From Epinephelus fuscoguttatus (lineage: Eukaryota > Chordata > Actinopteri > Perciformes > Serranidae): a stretch of DNA of 64,000 nucleotides. Under the pieces are notes generated by a model. The model was not told where the DNA came from. It did not search any database and saw nothing but the letters and a program-made list of their open reading frames with translations. Each line of letters starts with the position of its first letter. Positions within the stretch are counted from its first letter, which is position 1. A program made the position numbers and the translations under genes. The stretch is from contig NC_064756.1 of the NCBI RefSeq assembly GCF_011397635.1, positions 29,688,996 through 29,752,995 of the forward strand, read 5' to 3'. Below, one piece after another: positions 1 through 11,690 of this stretch.

Positions 1-1269
1 ACAAAAAAGCTTTTCAAGGGTTTTAGACAGGCCCAAACTCATGTATTGTAGCTCTAAAGACAGATCCAAAATGAAAGAACTTTAATGTGACTAAACTGTG
101 TCTGTCAGTGTAATCTAAAATACTGTGTTTGTATAAGTTGGATGCACAGTTTTTTTTTTTGTTGCACAAAGATCAAAATATTTTCAATTTTAACAACCTC
201 ACAGCTGCAACTGGTAGAATTTTAGCTGATTAAACCAAAAACAATACATGTAAGTATAATATCACTTGTACCCACAATAAATTTGATAGAAACACACACA
301 CAAAACAAGCATATGCAATACCTCACATTACCAAACCATCCCTGCAGTTACAACTGTGGCACACAGTTCTATGGATGAATGGCTTCTGCTGAGCTCCCTC
401 TGAGAGAGGACTGTGTATGGAGACTTTATAGGGGCAACGATGACAAATCACAGCATCATCAGTTATTTTCATTTTCAAATATTGCAAACAGTGTGTAAGA
501 AAGTTTGTGTATTGTATGTCATGTGGGTCAATGTTAGCTTAAACCTGCATTAACTGATTTTTCTTTGACCAACTCGGGGAAAGCTTTGAACACAACACTG
601 ATAGATTGAGTCAACTTTTAAGTTGATGTAGTGAACTTGTTAGCCAACAGTTGCTAATTTAAACATTCAGCAGGTGCGAAGCAACATAATCATTCATTTG
701 ATGAATGACAGTCCATATATTGACTCTCTTTTAGCTCTTTTTTAGTCTCCACCAACTCCTAAGGGAAATATCTGTCCCTTTTTAGCTGCTAAATGCTCCA
801 CTGTGTTCACCAGCTAGTCTCTAACCGTGTCTGTCTGCTGTTTGGTGCTGAGCAGTAGAGTGTGGATACCCAACTCAAGCCTTTACAAGCAATATTTGGG
901 TCGGGTTCAGCCTATTAATGATGGACCCACTGTCTGCATTGGGCTACTTTTGATCGGTGCTTGGGTTTTTCATTGATGTGACAATATTTGAACACAACAC
1001 ATAGCTTTTTCTCAGGTGGTAAATGTTCATGTAAGTTAACATTAGCTAGCCAGAAGAGGACGCTCTCTGTCATCACCCTCTAGCAGCAGCAGCAGCGAAC
1101 AGAACTTTAGGTGGATAGTGCTTTTGCCATCCATTGTGGATACTATCCTACTAAATCTACAATTAAATCCAAAATGAACACCAACAGACACATTACAGAC
1201 ATCCCAACTAAGCAACGAGACTATGAAAATCCAAAACTAAACAAACAAAAAAAAAAAAGTCACCTCAAA
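1..1269. other. A+T-rich stretch without recognisable gene
   Basis: No open frame longer than 60 codons and no recognised repeat ends were seen. The sequence is A+T-rich with a poly-T run near 151-161, a short CA run near 293-302 and an A run at 1247-1258. It is probably intergenic DNA or old transposon sequence beyond recognition. Confidence 0.5.
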
Positions 1270-1651
1270 ACCTCATGAACATATATCCATTTCAGACACC
1301 TCCATAACACTCCCAACCACAAAATGGGAAAATGACTTGGCTCTCTCTCCCAACCCCAACTTCTGGATACAAATCAATAACAACAGCTTCTCTCTGACAA
1401 CTAACAGAAATTTACAACTTATACAATATAAAACCATCCACAGAACCCACATCACTCAGAGTAAAATGTTTAAAATGGGATTGGCTGACACAGAAACCTG
1501 CTCACAATGCACACTGGGTAGCACAGATAATTATATGCATGCCACTTGGGTCTGTCGACCAGTTCACTCCTTCTGGACAGCAGTCACACAATAGCATGAT
1601 AAGGACAAACTTGTCCTTGATTGATTGCTACTTGGCCTGAGCCATACTCTA
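1270..1651 (+). pseudogene. L1/Tx1-like LINE ORF2, C-terminal fragment
   Basis: The open frame at 1337-1594 encodes a peptide with the NLQLIQYKTIHRTH and KMFKMGLADTETCSQC segments, followed by a tryptophan-rich YMHATWVC part. This is the usual C-terminal end of fish L1/Tx1-type ORF2 proteins (a Cys/His-rich tail after the reverse transcriptase). No endonuclease or catalytic RT part is present, so it is a dead 5'-truncated copy. It lies in + orientation, opposite to the larger LINE at 4128-9963, and is cut at 1652-1659 by the 5' target duplication of the hAT element. Recognition is from memory of the family; the 5' limit is approximate. Confidence 0.65.
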
Positions 1652-2599
1652 CTGATCAGCAGTGTTGGGCATGTTACTTTAAAAAAGCAATTCGTTATAG
1701 TTACTAGTTGCTTCTCCCAAAAACTAACTGAGTTAGTAACTGAATTACTCCACTATAAAAGTAACTAGTTACCAGGGAAAGTAACTATTGCGTTACTCTT
1801 TTTTCTTTCTTTTTTTTTTTCAAGTTTAAATATGTCTAAGAATTTGGATTTTTTTCTCAGCAGGTTTCACAAGCCAGTTGCATAGAGCACATTCTCGGAA
1901 CCCATCAGCTGTATTCCGCGTCTGACTTCCGGCAGGCGGCGATATAACCTCTGGGGCAGACCCCAGTTTTGGCATTCTGGTTTGATTTGGTCGGAGGAGG
2001 CGAATTTCCGTTTCCGTCTTCCGTTTATATATAAGTAAATATGCTGAACCACTGCGATGTATTCAGAGTTTGCAGTGACACCAATTATGTTCCGCCTCAT
2101 TAGTTCACCGCACAAACCATTTAACCTGGCAACAACTGCAGCCGGCTCAAACGTGATTGGTCAATATCACACTGACTACAAACAGCCTACAACCGGAAAC
2201 CAGGGCTCTTCCGCTCTTCTTCCGGAGGCATGATCTCCATGGTTTGCCTACAGACTCTACATTCACTGTCTGTATAGAGAGACTACATAGCGTAGAACTG
2301 CATAGACAGGTAGTTACACAGAACTTTTAATATTTATTGCACCTCAACAGACCACAACTGGTAGACATACTGTACTTCAAGTATTTTCTTCATCACAAAA
2401 ACACACAGTTTAACAATCAGAAATACTTTATGTATGAAGTGCTTTAATTTTCTGTAGTGTAAATTAAATAAATCAAACCTTCACACAACTGGTAGACATA
2501 CTGTACTTCAATTTAAAAACAAAAGAAACAGTTTAACAATATGAAGTACTTTTAAAATAGTACTGAAAAAGTATATGAATTACTTGACAAATCCAACTT

Positions 2600-2700
2600 G
2601 AGCTCCTAAACATTCATTCATTCATTCATCTATCCATCCATACGCTCCATCCTAACACTCATCCATCCATGCATGCATGCATTCATTCATCCACCCAGCC
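2600..2700. repeat. ATTC/ATCC tetranucleotide repeats
   Basis: Interrupted runs of ATTC, ATCC and ATGC tetramers lie downstream of the hAT transposase (minus strand) and inside the hAT element. Confidence 0.8.
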
Positions 2701-2725
2701 AACCCAGTCATCTACTGTGACCATC

Positions 2726-3203
2726 TCAGCCATTAAACCAGTGATTGTATCTTAAAAGTAGAAGCTTTTCAAACTTCTGGTCAGAGAGCCTGTTCCTCTT
2801 TGGAGTGAAGACGAGCTTCCCCAGGCTAAACAGTCTCTCCACGGGGGCACTGGATGGAGTGGCTGCATTGTATTTGAGTGAAATTTTCTTTACTAGTGGA
2901 AATCCATTAAGACTGTCCATCCCTTGTGCTCCTGATTTGAAATAATCCGTGACCTGACTTTTGGCAGTAGCAGAGGTGTCATCCTCATCCTCATCCTCAA
3001 AGGAAAATAACTCATGCTCTGTGGCTAAGTCAGTGTGTGTTGGTGTGCTGTTTGCCGGTCTTCATCTCGAGCACTTTTCCGGCAAGTTTAAACCTGGGCA
3101 GAGTCACAGCAGCCAAGACAGCATTCTCACTTTCCAGCACCTCTGCAAATCTTGTTTTAATTGCCTGCAATGATATATAATGCAAAGGACATATTATACT
3201 GAC

Positions 3204-3242
<39 letters not shown>

Positions 3243-4113
3243 CATTACACATTATGAGTATGTTCATAAATATATTTCATTTCACATTATATTTTTTTCA
3301 TTATGTATGGATGTATATATTTACAGATAAATACTTGTTCTTACCGTAACAATTGCCTCTGGAAGGTCGACAAGGATTTGAAGACCACTCTTCAGGTCCA
3401 GGGTCTTGAACATCAATGTCTCCAGCATGGGTAGGAGTGTGCCATGGAAACAGTTGTCTTCTCCCTGAAGAATGTCTAAGGCTACAGTACTCCCTGATGA
3501 ACTGATGCTCCCGTTCTGTGATGGCTTTCAACCCAAACTTGAGGAGATGGTGTTCAGCTCAACTATAGGGATCTCACAGATGCGAGCAAGGGCATCATAA
3601 AACGAGTTCCATCTCGCAGTGCAAGGGACTAGCAGCTTCTTTGCGATGACATAATCGACAGTCTCTGGAGCCACAGTTGAATGGCTAGCCTTGTTCCATA
3701 AGGCTGTGCATTTGGTCGCAGCACTTCTGTATATCGCTTTTGTTTCTGGTCTTGACAGTATCCACTTTTTAATATCATCACATGAAACAAGGTTTAAGGT
3801 GTGCGATGCACATCTCTGATGTGGCGGCAAAGTAACTACAACATCATCATCATTATCATCACCAACACTGTTTTGCAGTCCCCAGACTCATCCTCCTTGC
3901 CTGGCTGGTACTTTTTGAAGGCCTTGACGAAATTAGAGCCATTATCCGTGACAGTTGATGTTAATTTGTGGGATATGCCATAGGTTGAGTGAATGTTGTC
4001 AAGCTCAGTTGCAATACTGTCATGACCATGACGGCCTTTAAATCGTCTGCATGCCAGGGCTGCTTTCCTTCGTTCCATGCTATGTGGATGTATTCAATCA
4101 ATGGGCAGTTACG
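2726..4113 (-). pseudogene. hAT transposase, central and C-terminal part
   Basis: Read on the minus strand, this holds in order: an RNase H-like core piece with TDNGSNFVKAFKKYQ (3836-4078), a second open piece with CASHTLNLV and ARWNSFYDAL (3528-3830), and the C-terminal hATC dimerisation motif with SSAPVERLFS, FTPKRNRLSD and FEKLLLLR (2726-2920). These are hallmark motifs of hAT transposases, which cut and paste DNA in the nucleus. The pieces lie in different frames with stops between them. The reading frame is also interrupted at 4113 by the LINE insertion; the N-terminal part continues at 9978. A CA dinucleotide run (3207-3239) sits inside the region. It is a pseudogene that cannot encode a full protein. 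Confidence 0.85.
3207..3239. repeat. (AC)16 microsatellite
   Basis: A perfect run of AC dinucleotides lies within the hAT element. The Cys-Val repeat peptide read from the minus strand here is an artefact of the run. Confidence 0.95.
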
Positions 4114-4243
4114 CCAAGATAGCTTTTTTTTTTTTTGTGAACATTCTTTTTATTGAATATTTTCAAAATTATAACAGTCCAGCACAGTACATATACTGGT
4201 TGTATAAGATCTGTAGCAAATCCAAAATACATCCACAGCAATG

Positions 4244-4635
4244 GGGCGGCACGGTGGTGTGGTGGTTAGCACTCTCGCCTCACAGCAAGAGGGTTGCCGG
4301 TTCGATCCCGGGCGTGGGAGCCCTTCTGTGCGGAGTTTGCATGTTCTCCCCGTGTCAGCGTGGGTTCTCTCCGGGCACTCCGGCTTCCTCCCACAGTCCA
4401 AAGACATGCATATTGGGGACTAGGTTAATTGGTAACTCTAAATTGTCCATAGGTGTGAATGTGAGTGTGAGTGGTTGTTTGTCTCTATGTGTCAGCCCTG
4501 CGATAGTCTGGCGACCTGTCCAGGGTGTACCCTGCCTCTCGCCTGATGTAGCTGGGATAGGCTCCAGCCCCAGGGCACCACCCCCCGCGACCCTCAAGAG
4601 GATGAAGCGGTTAGAAGATGAATGAATGAATGAGG
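4244..4635 (+). mobile_element. tRNA-like SINE, full-length
   Basis: It begins GGGCGGCACGGTGGTGTGG with an A-box-like segment and has a B-box-like GGTTCGATCCC at 4299-4309. It ends in a GATGAATGAATG tail (TGAA repeats). It is flanked by the 13-bp direct repeat atccacagcaatg (4231-4243 and 4636-4648). The 3' tail with TGAA repeats suggests mobilisation by a CR1/L2-type LINE rather than an L1. It sits in the LINE 3' end region, opposite in orientation. Confidence 0.85.
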
Positions 4636-6480
4636 ATCCACAGCAATGATCTCAAAAGTACTTATTAGGTCTGACATTTCAGGCAAAATGCACTCTGAGT
4701 GTCCAGGTACTCCAACACCTTGCCAAACTTTGCTGTAAAGAGGTCCTCCTGACCATTAATACAAAATCTTTCCAGAGAACTATAATCTGATATCAAAGAC
4801 TTAAATAGTCTTACATTTTGGGCAGTTTGAGAGGCCTGTCGTATATTTACTGTACATATATGGAGATATAGTATAAACATTTTGTAAGATATTATATTGC
4901 ATTTCTCTGAATCTGTTACATATGGATATTTTTGTAGGTAAAAGTAAAATTTCCTCCCACACTTCAGTATCTATTGTTGTTTTCAACTGAGTTTCCCATG
5001 ATTTCCGTAGGAATGACAACCTGTCAGTATTCAAATGTTGCAGCTGTGAGTAAAATTTGGATACAAAGTGACTTTGTTTAAGACTATCTAAAAGAGTCTT
5101 TTCTAATAAATTAAAGTCGTCTGGGAGATTAAGAGTATCCATTTTAGTATGTACATAGTGTCTGACCTGAAGGTATTTGTAAAATTCTTTTGTTTGTAAT
5201 TTGTATTTAGCCTGTAAGGACTCAAATGTTTTGAATTTACCACTTTCCCAAAGATTATAAATATGGTGAATTCCTGCTTCATACCATTTCTGAAAGCTAG
5301 ATCCAGTGCCCTCTCTGGTTAAATCAGGATTATCAATCATTGTTGTTAAACAACTCAGTTTATGTTTAGTCCCAAATAATTTCCTCAAAGCATTCCAGGT
5401 ACTACACACATTAGTAATTAGAAAATTGTCTTTAGCGATAATTGGTAGTTCACTCCTGTGTTTATCAAGTAAGTTGACAGGAGAGTATGGTTTGGAGAGG
5501 CTTGCTTCAATCTCAAACCATGGCAGCTTCAGTTGAGCAGTTGCCCATATTGAGATAATCCTGGCTTGCACTGATGTTGTATAATTTGTGATGTTGGGGA
5601 GGCCACATCCTCCTTGTTCTTTTGGTAGTTGTAAAATATTTAATTTAATTTTAGGCTTTCTGCCAGCCCATATAAAGTCAGAGAGAGCTTTATTTATATA
5701 TTTAATGTTGTTTCTCTTCAGAGATATGAAGAGCATAGATAGAGGTTAAGTAATTTTGGGGAGAATTATCATCTTAACAAGACTGACTCTGCCAAGAAAG
5801 GATACAGGAAGCTTCTTCCAACTTAACATCTTATCCTTAATGTGTTTTACCATGGGGTTAACATTTTCAGCATAAAATTGACTAATTTTAGGTGTTATTT
5901 TAACCCCCAAATATGGCACCAGATGGATTCACCCCAAATATGTGAATCCATCTGGTGCTTTTGACAAAATCAGGTTCGTACTCATATGAAAAACCTCGAG
6001 GCATGATTTCAGATTTTGTAAAATTAACCTTGTATCCAGAAATTTGACTGAACTCTTTCACACAATTGATTAGCGCAGGTATTGAGTTTGATGCGTCTGT
6101 TAATGTCAGGAGGATGTCATCCAGCGTACAATAAAATTTTGTGTTGTGTTGTTCCTATCACTTCCCTTGATACTGGAGGTTTGCCGGACAGCAATTGCTA
6201 ATGGCTCTATAGCTAAAGAGAATAATAGAGGTGATAGTGGTGACCCTTGAGCTATACCTCTATTAAGCTGAAATTGGGTGGAAATTAGGCCATTTGTTAA
6301 GACTGGGGCAGTGGGCACTTTATATAAAAGTTGTACCCATCAAACAAATCTGACTGAAAGCCAAATCTTTTCAGCACTTCAAGCATGTATTTTCGTTCAA
6401 TACGATCAAATGCTTTCTCTGCATCCATCGTTACTATAGCACTTGGAGTTCGATGAAAATTAAGATAATGAATAATATTA

Positions 6481-6831
6481 TTAGCACTCACCTCACAGCA
6501 AGAGGGTTGCCGGTTTGATCCCGGGCGTGGAGCCCTTCTGTGCGGAGTTTGCATGTTCTCCCGTGTCAGCGTGGGTTCTCTCCGCACTCCGGCTTCCTCC
6601 CACAGTCCAAAGACATGCAGATTGGGGACTAGGTTAATTGGTAACTCTAAATTGTCCGTAGGTGTGAATGTGAGTGTGAATGGTTGTCTGTCTCTATGTG
6701 TCAGCCCTGCGATAGTCTGGCGACCTGTCCAGGGTGTACCCTGCCTCTCGCCCGATGTCAGTTGGGATAGGCTCCAGCCCCCTGCACCCTCAAGAGGATG
6801 AAGCGGTTAGAAGATGAATGAATGAATGAAT
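6481..6831 (+). mobile_element. tRNA-like SINE, 5'-truncated
   Basis: Same family as 4244-4635, but it starts at TTAGCACTCACCTCACAGC, so the first ~25 bp with the A-box are missing. The B-box-like GGTTTGATCCC carries a C-to-T change. It ends in a TGAA tail and is flanked by gaataatatta (6470-6480 and 6832-6842). It disrupts the LINE reverse transcriptase. Confidence 0.85.
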
Positions 6832-8131
6832 GAATAATATTAATTGAACGTCTTGTGTTATTTGATGAAGTACTTTTATAAACCCTGTTTGGTCTGCATT
6901 AACTATATCAGTCACCACTCTTTCTAGTCGATTAGCCACTATTTTTGAGAGTATTTTTGCATCCACTCCAAGTAGGCTAATCGGGCAATAAGAAGCACAT
7001 AGTTCTGGATTTTTCCCTTTTTTGGGGATAACTATGGGATAACTATAATATGAGCTAAATACATAGATTTTGGAAGTTCATCCTCTTCAAACGATTTGTT
7101 GAACACACATTGTAGTAATTTGTAGTATTTGAGTGTAGAGATTGCTTTATCAATTTCTGTTAATGTAACAGGACCTTCCAGCAGTTAGGCTCGTTCATCT
7201 GTTAGTTGAGGCATCTTTAAGCCATCTAAAAAGTTTCCACTGGTAAGTGTATTATTGTCCAATTCCGACGCATACAGTGTTTCATAAAACTTCTGAAAGC
7301 ATTCATTGATCTTTGTATTGTTTGTTTGACGGATTGGATCCTCATCAGATATTGCAGAAATAAAAGTTTTTTGGGGAGAGTTTCTTGCTCGACGAGCTAA
7401 GAACTGATTTGGCTTATTCCCAAATTCAAACAATCTTTGTCTAGCGAACAAAATATTAGACTCAGCCTTCTTTGTTAGTAAATCAGACAACCGTAGTCTT
7501 TTCACCTTTAACTCTTTAAGCACGTCATCCAATTTGGATCTATGAAAATCTTCCTCTAATTTTTTGATTTTCTTTTCAATTTGTGATTATTCTTGTGTGT
7601 GCTCTTTTTTCTTACTAGAGTAGGATATAATCATGCCTTGCATGTAAGCTTTATAAGCCTCCACACCAATCGTGGATCACAGTCATTGCAGTCATTTACT
7701 TCTAAATAGAAGTCTGTCTGAGTTTCCAAGAATTTGATAAAATTATCGTCATGAAACAGTGATGCATTAATTTTCCAATAAAACGATCGCTCTGCAGGCC
7801 TAAGAGGCTGCATTTTCAGAGTGACAGGAGTATGGTCTGAAAGGACGATGGCTCCAATATCAGACTGCTCTACTAAATGGGAGAGGTGTTCAGATACATA
7901 CATATGTAATCAATTCGTGAGAGTGACAAATGAGGTGGAGAATAAAATGTGTAATTTCTGCTATTAGGATTCATGTATCTCCAACCATCTAACCATTTTG
8001 TAGTGCTCTGCCAGATTTTGACTGATCTTTATGAGGGGGGTCTCTATCTAAAGAGGGGGAAAGATAACAATTAAAATCACCCCAATTATCATATTTGTAC
8101 AGTCCATTTCAGCAATTTTACTGATTAGGAA

Positions 8132-8736
8132 TGAAACGGTGTGGTATGGACCCAAATGCAGTATACAGGCGCTTTCAGCCGATGATGATGAGGAGGAAGC
8201 TCCGTGGTCCGAAGAGCCGGCTGCACGTGTGGAGGTGCCGACGGGGAGAGGGCAGAGGAGTGGTCGGAGGCAGGTGGGGGTCGTGAGCCAGATGAGCAGT
8301 CCGCGAAGGCAGAGGCACCGAAGGGGAGCAGGCAGGAGGATAAACGAGGACAGGCGGAGGAGTCGCACCAGCCGAGCAGTCAGATACCAGAAACGCTGAG
8401 GCAGAGCACGAGGTCAGGGACAGAAGGCAGGTGAGTTTACCGGGAGGCAGACGAGGAGAGCAGGTCGGGAACAGGCAGAGTCGGCACCAGGAGATCAGAC
8501 AGGAGAAGAATGCTGGAAAGTCTCGCATGACGCTGAAGAACAATCTGGCAATGAGTGAGAGTGCTGGAGGCTTATATGCAGGGCTGATTATGATGAGCTG
8601 CAGCTGCGTAGGCAGGTGAGCAGAGTTGGGCTGATGAGGTGGGCGTGGCTGGCAGGTAGAGTGGAGCAGAGGAGGGAGAGTGGAAAATCACTGCAGCAGA
8701 GTGACAGGAGGGGAATGAGAGGCAGGGACTGTGACA
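8132..8736. mobile_element. LTR-like interspersed repeat (TG...CA ends)
   Basis: A G+C-rich 605-bp insert splits the LINE endonuclease. It starts TGAAACGGTGTGGTATGGAC and ends GGGACTGTGACA, with near-identical 5-bp flanks aggaa/aggag. The ends resemble those of the 835-bp repeat at 15901-16735 (TGTAACAGGTGGTGTTTGGAC...CTGTGACA), so both belong to one family. TG...CA ends and 5-bp duplications fit a solo LTR or short LTR-type element. The long open frames seen here on both strands are by-products of base composition. Confidence 0.55.
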
Positions 8737-9110
8737 AGGAGCATAAATATTTCCTAACAATACTGATAGTTCTCCTTTTACTAAAACTATTTTTCCATCT
8801 TTATCTTTGTAACTACCTAATGTGGCTGAAACTGAGCCAAGAAAAACAAAAAACAAAACCCTTGTCATACTTTAGCTATATCAATACAGCTGAAGGGGCA
8901 AAAGAAACAAAGTGAAAAAAGAAATATGTCAAGTCTCTCCATCTGGATTAAGTCCAAACCATAATGCTAGCATGTCAACTGCTATGTAAATAATAGTAGG
9001 CAGCAGTAAACTGAGAAATACCCATGTACAAATGCCTTTAAATTTAAGATGAACAAAAGCTATCTTAATGTTATATGGTACCCACTGTCCATTATTAAGT
9101 CTTTCTTTAT

Positions 9111-9790
9111 TCATTTGTATAATGCAGTCTTTTGAGGCAGATGGTACCGTTTACCTGAATACAGGTGGATTGATACAGTTATCGGGTAGTTGGGATTGTC
9201 TTCACATAGTCGGTGATTTCCCTCATTGTGGAAAGGGAGATCGGTTTTCCATTCGAGGAGAACCTTAATCACAGCTGGGTAACGAGCGTATTTGATCCCG
9301 CTTCCGAAGCCTTCTGTGTGCGTCTGCAGATTCACAGGTGGATTCTTGCCTTCGGTGCCTTCTTTCAGTCCAATAATCCTAACGTTTTGCTGTCGACTCT
9401 GGTTCTCATAATTCTCGAGTTTTTCCATTGCTTTTTTCAGCGCTGACTCCACCGAGTCAAGCCGTGGTTCATTAGCTGCTGCTTTATCCTCCAAGTCGGA
9501 CACTCGTTGTTCCACTGTCCCCAGTCTGTCCACCAGCGTGTCTAGCTTTCCTGACATTTCTGTGACTGGTTTCAGGATATTAGTGAGTTTAGTGTCTAAC
9601 ATCTCTGCAATATTACGAGTCACCTGCTGTATCACTGTGTCATCGTTAGTGGGGCTGGCGTCCTCTTTTTCGGGCTTGGTACAAGATTCTGGCTCTTCTT
9701 CGTTAGCTAGCTCTACCTGTGCCCTTGATTAGCCAGTGCTTCACTAGTCGACTTGTTGCCCTTTTTCCGAGTATCTCTCCTCTTGGGCAT
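9111..9790 (-). pseudogene. LINE ORF1 (coiled-coil RNA-binding protein), broken
   Basis: The likely start is the minus-strand ATG at 9790, giving MPKRRDTRKKGNKSTSEA. A frameshift follows near 9725, then an acidic segment and a coiled coil with heptad-like leucines (about 9480-9630, e.g. LDTLVDRLGTVEQRVSDLED). Next comes the RIIGLKEGTEG motif that opens the RNA-binding fold in L1-type ORF1 proteins (about 9350-9390). After this the peptide loses similarity and stops near 9111, so the RRM and C-terminal domain are deleted or scrambled. ORF1p would coat LINE RNA as a trimer. The family call rests on the coiled coil plus the RIIGLxEGTEG motif. Confidence 0.75.
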
Positions 9791-9977
9791 AATGAGAAAG
9801 TTTTCCATAGACATGTTCAGTGTCTATGTAGTTTTAGCGACAGTTTAACCAAAGTTTTAGCAATGGGCAAATCGAGAAATATTGTTTTAGTTAAATCCAG
9901 TGAGGAGACCGATAGCGGAGCGTCTGTCTTCCTCAGTGCATCACGTGACCCCCCACCCCCCCACCAAGATAGCTTTT

Positions 9978-10477
9978 ATTATGTGCAGTCCAAATGGCCG
10001 CAGTAAAAGAGACATATTCTAATTCTTCAAATCCCCTTTTGAGCTTGGCATTCATTTTAGCGTACATGGCATCTATGTATTTAGAAAATGTCTTTCTGCA
10101 TGGCGGACCGGCACCTGCTTTCCCCGGTATTTTGCCAATGAGGGCTCTGAAGTAGTCTTAGCCAACTGTTGATAATGGGAGCATGTTCTCAACAACATAC
10201 CTGCTTATCATTCCATTCAGTTCAGTCTGTGTCACAAGTTTTTGTGAAGCTGGAGCAGAAAAATCCAGCTTTAGCTGCTTGAACAGTGTGGCTCAGTGTC
10301 CTTCTTAGCAGAGCTCACGTTAGCCACACCTGGCCTGCTATCATCATCAACAGTGTCAACAACAGTGTTATTGGCCACTAGTTTTGTAGAAGCGTGTGCG
10401 TTGAGAGATGCTTCATCAGATTTCAGTTGCTTACAACGGACATGGACAAACACTTCACTCCGGGACATAATGTACAC
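9978..10477 (-). pseudogene. hAT transposase, N-terminal part
   Basis: The minus-strand peptide from 10477 (MYIMSRSEVFVHVRCKQ...) and the following frame down to 9978 include DYFRALIGKIPGKAGAGPP, KTFSKYIDAMYAKMNAKLKR and TAAIWTAHNKSY, typical of the region before the catalytic core in hAT transposases. At least one in-frame stop lies just before DYFRAL (near 10158), and a frame change lies near 10270. The reading continues at 4113 across the LINE. No clear BED zinc finger was seen upstream. Confidence 0.75.
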
Positions 10478-10599
10478 TTAACATTAAAGTTCTTGCCTTT
10501 TATCTCAAGGAGATTGAGCCGTTATTCCCATCACTGCTGATCAGGTAGTGTGCAGTGGGTTTTAGAGCTTTATCACTGAAAACAACTGTCTGTTGGGGT

Positions 10600-10925
10600 C
10601 CATGTTATTGGTTCAACAGCCCATTGGTTTGACATCCCATTAGTCCGACTGTTCGCGGTGCTGAACGGCTCGCGGCGGGCGTATGGTGCGCCGCGACCGG
10701 CTTGAGGCAGAGCAGGCTCACGGCTTATGTGTTTGTCACTTTCTTTTTCATTTTAACCCACACCATGATCTTTTCCTGACTCTAACCAAGTGGTTTTCGT
10801 GCCTAAACCTAACCAGATCTTAACCACAGGGCATCATGATGATTTCGAAACGGACTTCGGAACAATGAGTTTAATATGGTCAGAACAATGGGATGTCGGA
10901 TCAATGGGCTGTCGAACCAATGGGC
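10600..10925. mobile_element. MITE-like element with iterated inverted ends
   Basis: Both ends carry inverted copies of a CCCATTGGTTCGACAG-type word repeated two to three times (10600-10660 and about 10885-10925). The interior contains TAACCACA/CTAACC-rich sequence. No coding capacity was seen. The boundaries are approximate because the repeated word obscures the true ends. Confidence 0.6.
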
Positions 10926-11406
10926 AGTTCCCGTCTGTTGCAGCCACTGTGAGAGTGAAACAAAAGAGTAAAGTTACAGGCCCAACAGTGAAACAGTGAC
11001 CAAACTCTCTAGAAATCTCTGTAAAGCCATGGGGCAGTGTTGTAATTATGACCACCTAAACTGAGACCAGGTCATGACCAAGACCAGAGTGTGTTGTAGG
11101 GCATTAACAGAAAAAGTCGATTTGTCGGCGTGTCAACGTCAGTGGCACAAGTCGACACCCCGGGAGGAGTTGACAAGTCGTGTTTTTCCTTCTCTCTCTG
11201 TGTGCTTGTACGGAATGCAGTCGCTGCCTCTGATTACGCTGATACTTTATCCTTGACTTAGTGAACTATGGGGTGCCGTTTGTGAAGTGTCTCACGCTGA
11301 AAATAACATCAACATTTTGCCACATTTAGCTTCAAACAATGTTTAAAAAAGTATTGTGATTTTTAACGTCACCTTTACCACATTTACAGCAATATTTGTT
11401 AACTTA

Positions 11407-11690
11407 GAAATATATTAAATAGTTAAATCTAAATATTAAATGTGGCACCTAAATGTTAAATGTTAAATCTAAATATTAAATCTAAATCTAAATGCTAAAT
11501 CTAAATCTAAATCTAAATGTTAAATCTAAATATTAAATCTAAATCTAAATGCTAAATCTAAATCTAAATATTAAATATAAATCTAAATCTAAATGTTAAA
11601 TCTAAATGCTAAATATAAATATAAATATAAATGTTAAATCTAAATATTAAATCTAAATCTAAATCTAAATGTTAAATCTAAATGTTTTGG
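11407..11690. repeat. TAAATC/TAAATG/TAAATAT hexamer array, left arm
   Basis: A long run of hexamers, mainly TAAATC, with TAAATG and TAAATAT variants. The order of variants is mirrored as the complement in the right arm. Confidence 0.9.

Larger units (their letters stand above)
4665..8880 (-). pseudogene. LINE ORF2 (endonuclease-reverse transcriptase), broken
   Basis: Minus-strand pieces in protein order are as follows. Endonuclease: KIVLVKGELSVLLGNIYAPC (about 8740-8868) and, after the 605-bp insertion, SDHTPVTLKM (7631-7903). Linker: 7185-7532. Reverse transcriptase: VTMDAEKAFDRIERKYMLEV (about 6297-6480), RGIAQGSPLSPLLFSLAIEP (6106-6318) and the catalytic YADD box. RT thumb and C-terminal part: 4801-5736, with FIWAGRKPKIKL and ending in CPKC. 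The catalytic box near 6120-6135 reads tac-gct-g-gat-gac, so a one-base insertion splits the aspartate pair. SINE 6481-6831 cuts the RT palm. The protein would nick DNA and copy its own RNA at the target; this copy cannot. Confidence 0.85.
4128..9963 (-). mobile_element. L1/Tx1-like LINE with target-site duplications
   Basis: A minus-strand LINE ends at a poly-A tail (poly-T at 4124-4136 on the + strand). It is flanked by the 14-bp direct repeat ccaagatagctttt (4114-4127 and 9964-9977). Order on the minus strand: 5' UTR about 170 bp (9791-9963), ORF1 (9790 down to about 9111), endonuclease, reverse transcriptase and a cysteine-rich tail beginning (down to 4801), then the 3' end. Three later insertions sit inside: SINEs at 4244-4635 and 6481-6831, and an LTR-like repeat at 8132-8736. 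Net LINE length is about 4.5 kb, so parts between ORF1 and the endonuclease appear deleted. Frameshifts show it is dead. It landed within the hAT transposase reading frame, in codons of the TAAIWTAHN motif region. Confidence 0.85.
1660..10536 (-). mobile_element. hAT DNA transposon, split by a nested LINE
   Basis: The left end starts CAGTGTTGGGCATG and the right end is ATTCCCATCACTG, whose complement starts CAGTGATGGGAAT. These imperfect terminal inverted repeats match the CAGTGTTGGGCA-type ends of fish hAT elements. Both ends are flanked by the 8-bp direct repeat ctgatcag (1652-1659 and 10537-10544), the duplication size typical of hAT. The sub-terminal part 1672-1800 carries the repeated GTAACTAGTTAC-like words seen in this group. 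The transposase is on the minus strand and is broken by the LINE at 4128-9963. Without that LINE the element would be about 3.0 kb, a normal autonomous hAT size. The stop codon and the split make it inactive. Confidence 0.85.

Noticed and set aside
3030-3245. Cys-Val repeat peptide
   Set aside because: Translation of an AC microsatellite.
4299-4309. tRNA gene suggested by the GGTTCGATCCC box
   Set aside because: The sequence is part of a 392-bp SINE with a TGAA tail and target duplications. No cloverleaf is preserved.
8139-8619. Overlapping Arg/Gly-rich and Ser/Pro-rich frames on both strands
   Set aside because: They lie wholly inside an LTR-like repeat. Open frames on both strands reflect base composition.
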